This document shows, in pieces, positions 35,903-45,781 of a DNA stretch of 64,000 bases; position 1 is the first letter of the stretch; every line of letters starts with the position of its first letter. This stretch comes from Candidatus Kurthia intestinigallinarum (GTDB lineage Bacteria; Bacillota; Bacilli; Bacillales_A; Planococcaceae), in the NCBI RefSeq assembly GCF_003991225.1, contig NZ_JTFC01000041.1, forward strand, positions 62,001 to 126,000. The letters run 5' to 3'. The position numbers were made by a program, and so were the translations under genes. The notes beneath the pieces were generated by a model. The model was not told the DNA's origin. It did not search any database and saw only the letters and a list, made by a program, of their open reading frames with translations.

Positions 35903-37084
35903 TTAAATAAATAAACCAACTAATGTAGCTGTGAATACAGAAACTAATGTAGCAGCGAATAAGATTTTTAAACCGTTTTTAGAAACGATTGCTGCTTTTT
36001 CACCGCTGATTGCTTGTAAAGAACCGGCGATGATACCAATTGAACTGAAGTTAGCAAAGCTAATTAAGAATACAGATACGATACCAACTGTTTTTTCAGA
36101 TAGGTTCGGAATATGATCCATAAATTGAAGCATTGCAACGAATTCATTGGTTGCTAATTTAGTACCCATTGTTTGACCAGCTACTAAAATGTCTTGTGCT
36201 GGAACACCCATGATCCAAGCGATTGGTGCAAAGATGTAACCTAATACTTCTGTAAATGAAATACCGATTACTGCACTGAATAGACCATCGATTAAAGCCA
36301 TTAAACCAACGTATGCAATCAGCATCGCGCCTACGATTAATGCAACCTTACCACCATCTAATGCACCGATAGAAATGGCTTCAAATAAAGATTTCGCTTC
36401 AGTAGCGTCTTTAATATCCACTTTTTCAGTATCTTTTTCAACATCTGGTGCAATCATAATACCGATAATTAAGCTTGATAATGCATTTAATGCCATCGCA
36501 CCTAATACGTATTGTGCAGGAAGCATCGTAATGTATGATGCCATGATTGAAGCAGATACTGAAGCCATTGATGCAACAGAGATAACGATAATTTTGTTTG
36601 AATCCATTTTTAGGATTTGAGATTTGATTGCTAATAAACCTTCAGATTGACCGAAGAAAATATTATTAATCGCATGGAATGTTTTGACTGGAGAAACACC
36701 TGTAATTTTTGATAAAAATCCACCTACATATTTAATTAAAATAGGTAGAACGCGGATATAAGTCAAGATTGAAAGCAACATAGACGTAAAGATAATAATT
36801 AATAAAACATTAATGAAAAATGGTGAACCACCTTCTGGAATCCAACCGTCAACAACGAATGAAATCCCTTCACGACCATAGCTAATTACTTTCGTAATCC
36901 CGTTACTTACAGATTCGATTACTTTTAACCCAACCGATGTTTTGAACATCACTAATGTCAGAAGAATTTGTAATACGAACATAATACCTACCGCTTTAAA
37001 GTCAATCGCTTTGCGGTTATTACTCATTAGGTATGCGACGCCAAGAACGACGACTAAACCTAAAATTCCGATTAAAATAGACAT
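35903..37084 (-). CDS. Concentrative nucleoside transporter (NupC/CNT family)
   Basis: A 393-residue CNT-family cation-coupled nucleoside importer with about nine hydrophobic segments. The family motif F-F-G-Q-S-E-G-L-L-A-I-K lies near 144-155 and the second substrate loop is A-T-N-E-F-V-A-M-L near 314. The specific nucleoside cannot be told. No purine riboswitch was found, but a cre-like site lies upstream. Confidence 0.9.
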   Translation of the reverse strand: MSILIGILGLVVVLGVAYLMSNNRKAIDFKAVGIMFVLQILLTLVMFKTSVGLKVIESVSNGITKVISYGREGISFVVDGWIPEGGSPFFINVLLIIIFTSMLLSILTYIRVLPILIKYVGGFLSKITGVSPVKTFHAINNIFFGQSEGLLAIKSQILKMDSNKIIVISVASMASVSASIMASYITMLPAQYVLGAMALNALSSLIIGIMIAPDVEKDTEKVDIKDATEAKSLFEAISIGALDGGKVALIVGAMLIAYVGLMALIDGLFSAVIGISFTEVLGYIFAPIAWIMGVPAQDILVAGQTMGTKLATNEFVAMLQFMDHIPNLSEKTVGIVSVFLISFANFSSIGIIAGSLQAISGEKAAIVSKNGLKILFAATLVSVFTATLVGLFI

Positions 37085-37149
37085 GTTGATACCTCAATAT
37101 TTAAGTTTTAAAATCTTACATTTCTTATCGTAGAGGTACGGACCATAAG

Positions 37150-37164
37150 TTGCAAGCGTTTTCT
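37150..37164. promoter_or_regulatory. Candidate CcpA cre site upstream of the nucleoside transporter
   Basis: TTGCAAGCGTTTTCT matches the relaxed cre consensus WTGNAANCGNWNNCW at every fixed position. It lies 66 bp upstream of the transporter start, fitting carbon catabolite control. Confidence 0.5.
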
Positions 37165-37259
37165 AGAAAAAAACATAAATATGATAAAAGTAAATATTTT
37201 TCATAAATAAACGCTATTTTAAAGATTTTTTATATTCTAATAAATTGAAGTTGTATGGA

Positions 37260-37751
37260 CTATAAATCAAGTGATTGGTTGGTATCTTTTGAAGGTTTTA
37301 CAGGTTCTTCCTTTCCGACAACTTTTTTCACAAAATTGTACACTGATTTTACTGTTGAACCAGTTTCCCAGTATTCCGCAGACTCTGCATGTACTTTTAT
37401 TAATACAAGTTGAGGGTCGTCATAAGCTACATCAAACATTTTTTCATAGATAGGATTCCAAAATTCTTTTTTACGTGCTTCGTCATCGACAAATTCAGCA
37501 GTCCCGCTAATTGAAGCATACGATTTACTAGCAATTGCGACATTCACACGGTTATTGACATTAATTTCATCATACTTATCTGTATCTGTACGCGTAAGTA
37601 GCCAAATATCCCCATCAAATTCTACTTTTTGTAGTTGCATTGGTCGTGATACAAGTTTTCCATCTTCCTGCTGCGTTACAAGCATCGCAACAGATGCATC
37701 CTCAATAATCGATGTTAAATTGTCTCGAACTTTTTGGTATTCTTCTGTCAT
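37260..37751 (-). CDS. Pyridoxamine 5'-phosphate oxidase-like general stress protein
   Basis: A 163-residue split-barrel flavin-binding protein of the general stress protein 26 group (Pyridox_ox_2). It has S-R-P-M-Q-L-Q near residue 36, D-I-W-L-L-T-R-T, and N-V-A-I-A-S-K, the usual FMN-contact strands. No catalytic role is established for this subgroup. AAGGAG precedes the ATG. No SigB promoter was convincingly seen. Confidence 0.82.
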   Translation of the reverse strand: MTEEYQKVRDNLTSIIEDASVAMLVTQQEDGKLVSRPMQLQKVEFDGDIWLLTRTDTDKYDEINVNNRVNVAIASKSYASISGTAEFVDDEARKKEFWNPIYEKMFDVAYDDPQLVLIKVHAESAEYWETGSTVKSVYNFVKKVVGKEEPVKPSKDTNQSLDL

Positions 37752-37857
37752 CGTAAAAACTCCTTTTGTTTTTGTCGTCTCTTAATTTGTTTGCCCTTTA
37801 GAAAATGGATTAAACAAAGTAATAAAAAATCACCGCCCATAAGACGATGATTTGAGT

Positions 37858-39321
37858 TTATAAAATAGGAGATAACATGCGCGAAACAGATTCTTTAAAT
37901 TTCACCCATAACGAGCGAGATTCATACGATTCCTTCGTCATCTCAACACATACATTTAAATCTTCATGGAACATATCTGCCAGTTCTTTCGTGATTTTTT
38001 CATTGTACATGAAGCCATTAACTTCAAAATTTAAACGGAAACTGCGGTTATCCACATTTGCTGTCCCAACAGAAGCGATTTGGTCATCAATGAGCACGAC
38101 TTTTGAATGAATGAAGCCATTAGCATAGTGATAAACCTTTGCGCCTGATTCCATTAGATCGCCTGCATACGAGCAGGTCGCCATGTAAACAAATGGATGG
38201 TCCGGTTTATCAGGAATCATAATGCGTACATCAATACCAGATAGTACCGCAATTCGTACCGCTTCTAAAAATGCTTCATCAGGAATGAAGTAAGGCGACT
38301 GGATATAGACATAGCGTTTTGCTTGTAAAATCATTTTAATATAACTGTTTTCAATACTTGAATATGGTGTATCGGGCCCACTAGAAACAATTTGCATCGC
38401 AACATCTCCTGTAATGTAATGAGCAGGGAAGTAATGCGGCGCAAAGGATAAATCAAGTGAATTACCAGCTTGGTTCCAGTCCAGCATAAAGCGCGCCTGA
38501 AGTGCATGAACAGCTGCCCCTTGAATACGCATATGTGTGTCGCGCCAGTAGCCAAACTTTTTGTCTAGCCCTAAGTACTCATCGCCGACATTAAAGCCAC
38601 CAATATAGCCGATTTGTCCATCGATAACGACAATTTTTCGGTGATTACGATAATTCATTCGGGGATTAATAAGCGGTAAGATGGATGGGAAAAAGACCTC
38701 AACCTCTCCACCCGCTTGAATCAATTCCTTAAAATGCTGTTTGCGCACATTTCGTGAGCCGAGCGCATCATAAAGGATACGCACCTCAACGCCTGCCTTG
38801 GCACGTTCGATTAGCGCAGCAGTAATTTTTTTGCCGATGCCATCTAGTTTGAAAATATAATATTGCACGTGGATATGATCTGTCGCATTAGCAATATCAC
38901 GCAGTAGCGCGTCGAATTTTTCATGACCATCATTAAAAAGTTCCACATGATTGTTTTTTGTTACGAGTGCATTATTCGTTTGTAAATTCATATGAATTAA
39001 CTCACGTGCATTTTCGAAGTTTTCTATATTCAGCTCATCTTTTAAAACACGTGCTTTTTGATCATCAATCATTTCCTGAATCCCAATGCTATCCTTTGGC
39101 ATCCACCTACGTAAATGTTTTTGACGCAATGGTTTACCGATAAATAAGTAGAGGATAAAACCGATATACGGTAAAAAGAATAGCACGAAAACCCAAGCCC
39201 AGGCAGCTGATGGTTTTTTACGCTCCAAGAAAATAATGGTGATAGCAAGGATAATGTTCACCACAAGTAAAATGGCACTTATCGTACTCGATTTAAAAAG
39301 ATAAAGATAAAAATCAGTCAA
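37858..39321 (-). CDS. cls: Cardiolipin synthase
   Basis: A 487-residue bacterial cardiolipin synthase. Two N-terminal membrane helices (about 10-30 and 40-60) precede two phospholipase D HKD motifs: H-R-K-I-V-V-I-D (near 225) and H-S-K-V-V-L-I-D (near 400). It joins two phosphatidylglycerol molecules at the membrane. The length matches B. subtilis ClsA. Single gene. Confidence 0.93.
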   Translation of the reverse strand: MTDFYLYLFKSSTISAILLVVNIILAITIIFLERKKPSAAWAWVFVLFFLPYIGFILYLFIGKPLRQKHLRRWMPKDSIGIQEMIDDQKARVLKDELNIENFENARELIHMNLQTNNALVTKNNHVELFNDGHEKFDALLRDIANATDHIHVQYYIFKLDGIGKKITAALIERAKAGVEVRILYDALGSRNVRKQHFKELIQAGGEVEVFFPSILPLINPRMNYRNHRKIVVIDGQIGYIGGFNVGDEYLGLDKKFGYWRDTHMRIQGAAVHALQARFMLDWNQAGNSLDLSFAPHYFPAHYITGDVAMQIVSSGPDTPYSSIENSYIKMILQAKRYVYIQSPYFIPDEAFLEAVRIAVLSGIDVRIMIPDKPDHPFVYMATCSYAGDLMESGAKVYHYANGFIHSKVVLIDDQIASVGTANVDNRSFRLNFEVNGFMYNEKITKELADMFHEDLNVCVEMTKESYESRSLWVKFKESVSRMLSPIL

Positions 39322-39453
39322 TGTCTCACGCCCTTTTTATGCATATTTTTTCATATAGTATATAGTTTAACAGGAAAGCAGCTATTTGGAAAAAAACGCC
39401 GCGTTTTATTTTTATTGAATAAAGGAAAAGAGAGTAATAAAGGAGGGAAAAAA

Positions 39454-39723
39454 ATGAAAGTATATAAATATCCAGTACGCGTTAATACAGTGGAAACAAT
39501 TGATTTGCCTTTAGGAGCCAAGCCACTTTCCATTGCATTTCAATATGACAAGGTATATATTTATGCGCTTGTAAAACCAGAAGAGCAAAAAACAGCATCT
39601 GTTCAAGTTATTGTAGCAGGAACGGGAGACCCACTACCAGAAGACATTGACACATTTACCTACTTGAATACGATACAAATGTTTGACCAGCAGTGGAATT
39701 TGCATGGGTTTTATAAAAAATAA
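39454..39723 (+). CDS. Small DUF7352-like protein
   Basis: An 89-residue soluble strand-rich protein. An ATG 13 codons upstream is in frame, but 39454 directly follows AAAGGAGGG and the usual spacer. The pattern V-D-L-P-x-G-A-K-P-L-S-I-x-x-Q and the D-P-L-P-E-D I-D core resemble a small domain seen in phage and bacterial proteins (recalled as DUF7352; not verified). Monocistronic. Confidence 0.6.
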   Translation: MKVYKYPVRVNTVETIDLPLGAKPLSIAFQYDKVYIYALVKPEEQKTASVQVIVAGTGDPLPEDIDTFTYLNTIQMFDQQWNLHGFYKK

Positions 39724-39845
39724 ATAAAATACATATCAAAATACCTAATTTATAAAAGAAAATTAGGTGTACATGCCGATATGGTTTTTTAGAGGCTTCC
39801 CATATAATGAGTATAGTATGTTCATAGAAATGTACATTATCCTTT

Positions 39846-39882
39846 AAAAAAGAGATACCCGACGCCTGGGTATCTCTTTTTT
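39846..39882 (+). terminator. Rho-independent terminator in an intergenic region
   Basis: AAAAAGAGATACCC-gacgcc-GGGTATCTCTTTTT. It lies 120 bp after the previous gene. A TATAAT box at about 39804 could drive a short untranslated RNA ending here, but no good -35 was seen. Confidence 0.8.
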
Positions 39883-39930
39883 TATGTGAAAAGACGTAAT
39901 AACTTCGTCACTCAAAATAATTAAATCAAC

Positions 39931-39963
39931 AAAAAAGCCGTGCCTTTAGACACGACTTTTTTT
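39931..39963 (-). terminator. Terminator of the MHS transporter gene
   Basis: AAAAAAGCCGTG / CACGACTTTTTTT hairpin next to the minus-strand stop codon. Confidence 0.8.
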
Positions 39964-39967
39964 ATTA

Positions 39968-41434
39968 TTAAGATATTGTTTTCGGCGGTTGAGTTTGCTC
40001 AGTTTCGATATCTGGCGCTTCTTCATGCCACCATAATGCATCTTCAGGATCTTGTTTCATCACTTCGCGTACTTCTTTTTTCGTTTCAACTGTTGGGTAC
40101 GAGCCTTTTAATGCGCGACCTGACGTTTGAACGAATAATAAGCTAAAGACGATTAAGCCAATGATGCTGACCGCTGCTAAATAGTACGCTGGTGCAAGTG
40201 GATCGCCTGTTACATGGACTAAATAAGCCGATACAAGTGGTGTTGTCCCACCAAATATTGACACCGATACATTAAAGGTCAATGCCAGTGCACGATAACG
40301 AACATCTGAGAAGAATAAACTTGGTAGTAATGAAGGAAGTGTCCCTTCATAAAAACTTAATAGGAAACCTAATAAGAAGACACCGGCGAAAATAAAGCCG
40401 ACTTGGCCAACCCCCATTAACATAAATGCAGGGATTGATAGGAAGGTTAACCCAACAAGGCCAATTTGAACAACACGTTTATTACCAAATTTATCACTCA
40501 TGCGACCAAAGAATAATGCGAGTGGCATCATTAAGACCATTGTGATTAATAAAATGACTAAACTTGTTGTGTTATCAATGCCGATAACTTCGGTTAAATA
40601 CGAAGGCATATATGACAGTACCATATAGTTGGTAATGTTAAAGAATGCCACGATAACAACACTTAATATTAAATCTTTTTTATAATGCTTTAAAATTTCT
40701 TTAAATGTTAACGGTTCTTCGTCACTTTCTTCTTGTGCTTGCTCCATTTCTTCAAAAATTGGTGATTCGTCAAGATGACGACGTAAATATAAACCAATTA
40801 GACCGATTGGTGCAGCGATGAAGAAAGGAATACGCCAGCCCCAAGACATCATTTGAGCATCAGATAGGGCGAACGTTAAAATGGTAACGAGACCTGAAGC
40901 GGCAATGAAACCAGATAAAGAACCGATTTCTAAGCCACTACCAAGCATCCCACGTTTTTTATCGGGAGATGATTCGGCGATATAGACCATCGCGCCTGAG
41001 TACTCCCCACCAGTAGAGAAACCTTGAATCATACGAGCGACTAATAATAAAATAGGCGCCCAAATACCAATTTGCTCATACGTAGGTAATAAACCAATCA
41101 TTAATGTAGCAATTGCCATAATAATAATCGTTGTACTTAAGACAATTTTACGACCGTATTTATCGCCGATCTTACCAAAGAAGATGCCGCCAATTGGGCG
41201 AACTAAGAAGGCCACAGCGAATGTAGCGAAGGTGAAGACAAGTTGAAGACCACTATTATCAACACCAGCGAAAAATAACTGACTAATGACAACAGCTAAA
41301 TAAGCATAAAGACCAAAGTCAAACCACTCCATCGCGTTACCGAGACCGGTGGCGACAACAGCCTTACGTGCTTTCTTGGAACTCACAACATTAATATCTT
41401 GCGGTTCCATATCTAAATTATTATTTTGTTGCAT
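39968..41434 (-). CDS. MFS transporter, metabolite:H+ symporter (MHS/ProP-like) family
   Basis: A 488-residue transporter with 12 hydrophobic segments. The MHS hallmarks are present: [12 protein letters not shown] near 32-43, G-x-x-x-D-K-Y-G-R-K near 86-95 and [11 protein letters not shown] near 139. ProP, ShiA and KgtP belong here. The substrate could be a compatible solute or organic acid. A charged C-terminal tail of about 45 residues, longer than strictly needed, recalls the ProP osmosensing tail. Confidence 0.85.
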   Translation of the reverse strand: MQQNNNLDMEPQDINVVSSKKARKAVVATGLGNAMEWFDFGLYAYLAVVISQLFFAGVDNSGLQLVFTFATFAVAFLVRPIGGIFFGKIGDKYGRKIVLSTTIIIMAIATLMIGLLPTYEQIGIWAPILLLVARMIQGFSTGGEYSGAMVYIAESSPDKKRGMLGSGLEIGSLSGFIAASGLVTILTFALSDAQMMSWGWRIPFFIAAPIGLIGLYLRRHLDESPIFEEMEQAQEESDEEPLTFKEILKHYKKDLILSVVIVAFFNITNYMVLSYMPSYLTEVIGIDNTTSLVILLITMVLMMPLALFFGRMSDKFGNKRVVQIGLVGLTFLSIPAFMLMGVGQVGFIFAGVFLLGFLLSFYEGTLPSLLPSLFFSDVRYRALALTFNVSVSIFGGTTPLVSAYLVHVTGDPLAPAYYLAAVSIIGLIVFSLLFVQTSGRALKGSYPTVETKKEVREVMKQDPEDALWWHEEAPDIETEQTQPPKTIS

Positions 41435-41872
41435 ATTCTCTAAACAGCTCCTTTTGGGTTTGCTATTTTCGAGGATTGCAAAAGATATGTAGTACTTTAA
41501 TTGTTGGGAAATAAAATAGCGGAAAAGTAAAACAACAATCTCAATCTTTTAAATCCTGATTTTGTTGTCGACAAAACAAAAATAAATCTACTCGAGGTTG
41601 TTCATATGTAGTAAAAAACTTTTTACGTGAACACTCTATCTATTCCCCACTGTTTTACTTTGAAACATAAAATATAGAAGTTTTTATTTTCAGAAAATTA
41701 ACCGGCTATTTTCATATAAATAAGAAGAAACAGAGGAAATTGAACTTAAATACAGTTACTTTCATTAATAAAATATGATTTTTTTTGAAAAAAAATAAAA
41801 AAATAATAAAAACAGGTTTAAGCTTTTATAAAAAGGGCTACATTATAAATGTACTTTTCATATTCTTCTCTT

Positions 41873-41907
41873 TGACCCCCAGTGGAAACATTGGGGGACT
41901 TTTTATT
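41873..41907 (+). terminator. Orphan terminator-like hairpin 1
   Basis: ACCCCCA / TGGGGG stem followed by a T-run. No plus-strand gene is seen upstream within 2 kb. Confidence 0.65.
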
Positions 41908-41988
41908 TTTACGCTAACAAAAGGTTATGATGAATCTGAGTGAGTACGTGCTTATATACGCACTCATTTTTACGCTTTAATATTTTTT

Positions 41989-42035
41989 TACACGTAACAA
42001 AAGTAGAAAATGCTGCTTTTGTTACGTGTATTTTT
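41989..42035 (+). terminator. Orphan terminator-like hairpin 3 (15-bp perfect stem)
   Basis: TACACGTAACAAAAG and its exact complement around a 12-base loop, followed by a T-tract. Confidence 0.65.
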
Positions 42036-42317
42036 GATGGTGAATTTTTTAGTAAACTCGAGTAAAAGCTCATTCTACTTTTTATTTAGCTTATATTGGC
42101 AATTTGGATAAATGCACGAAGTAAAATGGGCTATTTTCAGTTTTGAGAGGTGAATTGGTGTCATTTACGCGAAACAAACTAGATGTCATTGAAAGAACGT
42201 TGATATAAAGATTAGCGGAAGAAATAATAAATAGTCTAGACTATATAAAATTGGGCAAAGTAAAACCAGCTCTCTGCGGCTGTATACCGAAAAAAGCTGG
42301 CGAAATAAAGCTAGTTT

Positions 42318-42917
42318 TTACGCGCGTATGCCATCAAGTAGCGTTGTTGTAAAGACATGCATCTCTTTTATTAAATCAAAATCCTCTGCATGAATAAGCC
42401 AATCATACACATTGGCACGCATCGCCCGTTGAATCATTTTTTCAATCGCTTCAAATGACAGATCCTTACGGAAAATATTTTGTTCCACGCCTTCTTCTAA
42501 ATAACGACGAATCAGTTCAAAAATCGTCCGCTGTGGGTGAATTAAATAATGCACATGCTCGACTTGATTCGTCATCGCTGCTGTATAGACAGTGCGCATA
42601 ATGTCTTTGCCAACGACAGTTGTTAAATAAATCATTTGTTCATCGTATAGTGCAATAATTTTCTGTGGTGGACTTAAATTTTCATCGATTTTTTTTGCGG
42701 CCTCTACATAATGTGCATCAAATTCCTGAAATTTTTCGAGCACAATATCGTATTTCGTTGCAAAGTGAGTGTAAAAAGTTCCTTTTGAAACGCCACAAGT
42801 TGTCGTAATTTGTGCAATCGATACATGCTCAAATCCTCGTTTTGCAAAAAGTTTTAATGCGGTATCTAAGAGCTTTTGACGCGTCTCTAGCGCCTTTTTC
42901 TTTCGGTCGGTTGTCAA
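42318..42917 (-). CDS. TetR/AcrR-family regulator of the mmsA operon
   Basis: A 199-residue regulator. The helix-turn-helix (about 34-57) reads I-T-T-T-C-G-V-S-K-G-T-F-Y-T-H-F. The C-terminal domain is helical with the pattern of YcdC/FadR-like TetR proteins. GGAGTG precedes the ATG. Divergent from the semialdehyde dehydrogenase operon, which it probably represses. Confidence 0.88.
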   Translation of the reverse strand: MTTDRKKKALETRQKLLDTALKLFAKRGFEHVSIAQITTTCGVSKGTFYTHFATKYDIVLEKFQEFDAHYVEAAKKIDENLSPPQKIIALYDEQMIYLTTVVGKDIMRTVYTAAMTNQVEHVHYLIHPQRTIFELIRRYLEEGVEQNIFRKDLSFEAIEKMIQRAMRANVYDWLIHAEDFDLIKEMHVFTTTLLDGIRA

Positions 42918-42956
42918 AAAATCACTCCTTTTCTCTAAAAAGTTAAAAAATTATCG

Positions 42957-43003
42957 TTGACGAATGAATTTTCTATCGTTTATGATTTAAGTGACCGAGG
43001 TCA
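42957..43003 (+). promoter_or_regulatory. Promoter and TetR operator of the mmsA operon
   Basis: TTGACG at 42957-42962 and TATGAT at 42981-42986, 18-bp spacer. The palindrome TGACC-GA-GGTCA at 42992-43003 lies over the expected transcription start, a standard repressor position. Confidence 0.8.
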
Positions 43004-43082
43004 GTGAAATAATCATACGAGAAATTTATATTTTTTTCTAGTGTATTTTCAGAATTTTTTAAAATTTAGGGAGGCGAACGAT

Positions 43083-44597
43083 ATGGAAACAACAGGAATT
43101 CAAACATTAACGCATTTTATCGGAGGACAAAACGTAGAAGGGCAGAGCGGACGATTTGGTGATGTCTTTAATCCGACAACTGGAGAAGTCATTGCGAAAG
43201 TGCCACTCGCGACTAGAGAGGAAACACGTGAGGCCATTGCAGAGGCACAGGCAGCATTCCCGGCATGGCGTGATGTCTCTGTCGCAAAGCGTGCGCAGGT
43301 TTTGTTAAATTTCCGCAATTTATTAACACAACATTTAGATGAGCTCTTAGCTATTATTTGTCGTGAAAGCGGAAAAACGATAGAAGATGCGAAAGGCGAA
43401 GTGACGCGTGGTATTGAATCTGTTGATTTAGCAATCGGCGCTCCGCATTTAGTGAAAGGGGAATATTCGGTCAATGTTGGTGGAAATATTAATGCGTATT
43501 CTGCAAAATATCCACTAGGCGTTGTCGCGGCAATCTCGCCGTTCAATTTCCCAATTATGGTACCGCTTGCACAAACAAGTATGGCAGTAGCAGTCGGGAA
43601 TGCGGTCATTTTAAAAGCTTCTGAAAAAGTCCCAATGACAGCATTATTTATTAGTGAGCTATGGAAAAAAGCCGGCCTTCCAGATGGCATTTGGACGGTA
43701 ATCAATGGCGATAAAGATGCGGTTAATGAATTACTCGAACATAAAGCGGTTAAGGCGATTTCATTTGTTGGTTCAACACCTGTTGCAAAATATATTTACG
43801 AAACAGGGGCAAAATACGGCAAGCGTGTCACAGCACTTGGCGGCGGCAAAAATAATATGGTTGTCATGCCAGATGCGGATTTAGAACAGGTGGCAGAAGC
43901 CTTTATGGGCGCGGCATACGGTGCAGCATCACAGCGCTGTATGGCATTATCAACGATTATGCCCGTAGGACAAGAGACGGCTGAGCGCTTAGTCGCTATT
44001 TTAAAACAAAAAGTAGCAGCGTTAAAAGTAGGCTCCTATGAAGAGGCGGATACCGATTTCGGCCCGGTGATTTCAGCGCAGGCGAAGGAAGCGATGCTTG
44101 CGGCGATTAAGAAGGGGGAAGAAGAGGGCGTCGAAATCGTTTGTGATGGTCGAGAGCTTCCTATCGTCAACGAATCAAAAGGTTTCTTCATTGGCCCGAC
44201 CTTATTTGACCACGTAAAGCCAGGCATGGATGTGTATGAGCAAGAAATCTTTGGCCCGGTGCGTAATATCGTACGCGTGGAAACACTTGATGAAGCCATT
44301 CAGCTCATTAATGAGCATGAGCTTGGCAATGGCGTGACGATTTTCACAAATGATGGCTATGCTTCACGTAAATTTACGACAGAAATCGATGTGGGCATGG
44401 TCGGTGTCAATGTGCCAATTCCGATTCCAGTTGGCTATCATAATTTTGCAGGCTTTAAAGATTCACGCTTTGGCGAGGGGCATATGTTTGGCCCAGATCA
44501 GGCGCGCTTCTTTACAAAAACAAAAACCGTATCGGAACGCTGGCCAGAAGCGGGCTCTCAAATGGGCTCTACATTCGCGTTCCCAAGTAATGATTAG
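43083..44597 (+). CDS. mmsA: CoA-acylating methylmalonate-semialdehyde dehydrogenase family protein
   Basis: A 504-residue dehydrogenase of the MmsA/IolA family, which turns malonate- or methylmalonate-semialdehyde into acetyl- or propionyl-CoA. The nucleophile is C286 in S-Q-R-C-M-A-L-S, a context specific to this family. N-F-P-I-M-V-P binds cofactor. The frame opens 14 codons earlier, but the ATG at 43083 has GGGAGGCG. It is followed at 11 bp by an alcohol dehydrogenase gene. Confidence 0.9.
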   Translation: METTGIQTLTHFIGGQNVEGQSGRFGDVFNPTTGEVIAKVPLATREETREAIAEAQAAFPAWRDVSVAKRAQVLLNFRNLLTQHLDELLAIICRESGKTIEDAKGEVTRGIESVDLAIGAPHLVKGEYSVNVGGNINAYSAKYPLGVVAAISPFNFPIMVPLAQTSMAVAVGNAVILKASEKVPMTALFISELWKKAGLPDGIWTVINGDKDAVNELLEHKAVKAISFVGSTPVAKYIYETGAKYGKRVTALGGGKNNMVVMPDADLEQVAEAFMGAAYGAASQRCMALSTIMPVGQETAERLVAILKQKVAALKVGSYEEADTDFGPVISAQAKEAMLAAIKKGEEEGVEIVCDGRELPIVNESKGFFIGPTLFDHVKPGMDVYEQEIFGPVRNIVRVETLDEAIQLINEHELGNGVTIFTNDGYASRKFTTEIDVGMVGVNVPIPIPVGYHNFAGFKDSRFGEGHMFGPDQARFFTKTKTVSERWPEAGSQMGSTFAFPSND

Positions 44598-44608
44598 GAG
44601 GGTTTCAG

Positions 44609-45769
44609 ATGGCATACACAGTACATTCTCCGGCAAAAATTGTTTATGGTAATGGCGCCTTTCAAACTCTTGGGGACCATGCGCAAAAATTAGGGACGAC
44701 CGCGTTAATTATTAGTGACCCGATTATGGAAGATTTAGGGGTTGTGGCACAATGTGCAGCGCATTTAAAGCAAGCCTCTGTAGCGTATACAGGGGTGACA
44801 TCAGAGCCACTAGACGTTTATGTAAATGAGGGACTTGCGCTTTTACGTGAACATCAATGTGATGTCATTGTCTCTATTGGTGGCGGTAGCTGTATTGATA
44901 CGGCAAAGGCCATCTCGGTTGTGGCAACAAATCGCGGCTATATTGGGGATTATATGCACGGTGCGACGCCCATTACCGAGCTACCGATTCCGCATATTGC
45001 GATTCCGACAACAGCGGGAACGGGTAGTGAAGCAACCGATGTGACGGTTATTACGAATACTGCAGAAGACATTAAAATGATGATTAAAGATGCAGCCTTT
45101 ATGCCAGATGTGGCACTTGTTGATGCACAGCTAACAGTATCGTCGCCACGGCATATTACCGCTGCAACCGGCGTTGATGCGATGAGCCATGCGATTGAGA
45201 GTTTATTATCACGCAAAGCGCATCCATTTTCGAATCAATTGGCGCTGTCTGCTATTGAATTAATTACCGCGAACTTACTGCCGGCATATCGTGATGGTCA
45301 CAATTTGGCGGCACGTGAGGCGATGTCACTTGGCTCGTTGCAAGCGGGGATGGCATTTTCAAATGCTTCTGTGGCGCTTGTACATGGCATGTCTCGCCCA
45401 ATCGGTGCACTATTCCACGTCCCGCATGGTATTTCAAATGCGATGCTGTTACCAGCGGTGCTTGAATTTTCAAAGGAAAACTGTACGCCGCAACTTGCAA
45501 AAATGGCGCCGTTTTTCATTGAGCAAACAGCCGATCTGAGCGAGGAGGAGCTTGCTGAGGAAGTCATTCAGGCTGTAAAAGCATTATGTCGTAGCTTAGA
45601 CATTCCAAATTTAAAGGGTTATGGCATTGAGGAATCGGCGTTTTATGCAGCGATTCCAAAAATGGTCGTTGATGCGATAGCCAGTGGCAGTCCAGCGAAT
45701 AATCCGCGCATCCCGACAGAAGAAGAGCTAGCGCAGCTGTATAAGGATGTTTATCATTATGTGTTTTAA
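44609..45769 (+). CDS. Iron-containing alcohol dehydrogenase
   Basis: A 386-residue Fe-ADH (group III). The NAD-binding loop is G-G-G-S-C-I-D-T-A-K, and metal ligands are expected in D-A-M-S-H-A-I-E, in A-L-V-H-G-M-S-R-P and in F-H-V-P-H-G. Substrate unknown. Next to mmsA it could interconvert a hydroxy acid and its semialdehyde, for example 3-hydroxypropionate or 3-hydroxyisobutyrate; this is inference from the operon. AGGAGGG precedes the ATG. Confidence 0.9.
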   Translation: MAYTVHSPAKIVYGNGAFQTLGDHAQKLGTTALIISDPIMEDLGVVAQCAAHLKQASVAYTGVTSEPLDVYVNEGLALLREHQCDVIVSIGGGSCIDTAKAISVVATNRGYIGDYMHGATPITELPIPHIAIPTTAGTGSEATDVTVITNTAEDIKMMIKDAAFMPDVALVDAQLTVSSPRHITAATGVDAMSHAIESLLSRKAHPFSNQLALSAIELITANLLPAYRDGHNLAAREAMSLGSLQAGMAFSNASVALVHGMSRPIGALFHVPHGISNAMLLPAVLEFSKENCTPQLAKMAPFFIEQTADLSEEELAEEVIQAVKALCRSLDIPNLKGYGIEESAFYAAIPKMVVDAIASGSPANNPRIPTEEELAQLYKDVYHYVF

Positions 45770-45781
45770 TGAGGTGTTGTG

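Larger units (their letters stand above)
41435..42317. other. Gene-free 880-bp region with three tandem hairpins
   Basis: No convincing coding frame. Three stem-loops with T-tracts in plus-strand orientation stand at 41873-41907, 41941-41971 and 41989-42035, yet no annotated plus-strand gene lies upstream of them. A 16-codon frame starting at about 42161 has a ribosome binding site but stops at once. A weak hairpin near 42268 may end the minus-strand TetR transcript. Confidence 0.5.

Noticed and set aside
42150-42250. Short plus-strand frame reading S-F-T-R-N-K-L-D-V-I-E that resembled a regulator N-terminus
   Set aside because: Stops after 16 codons; similarity is too slight to call a pseudogene.
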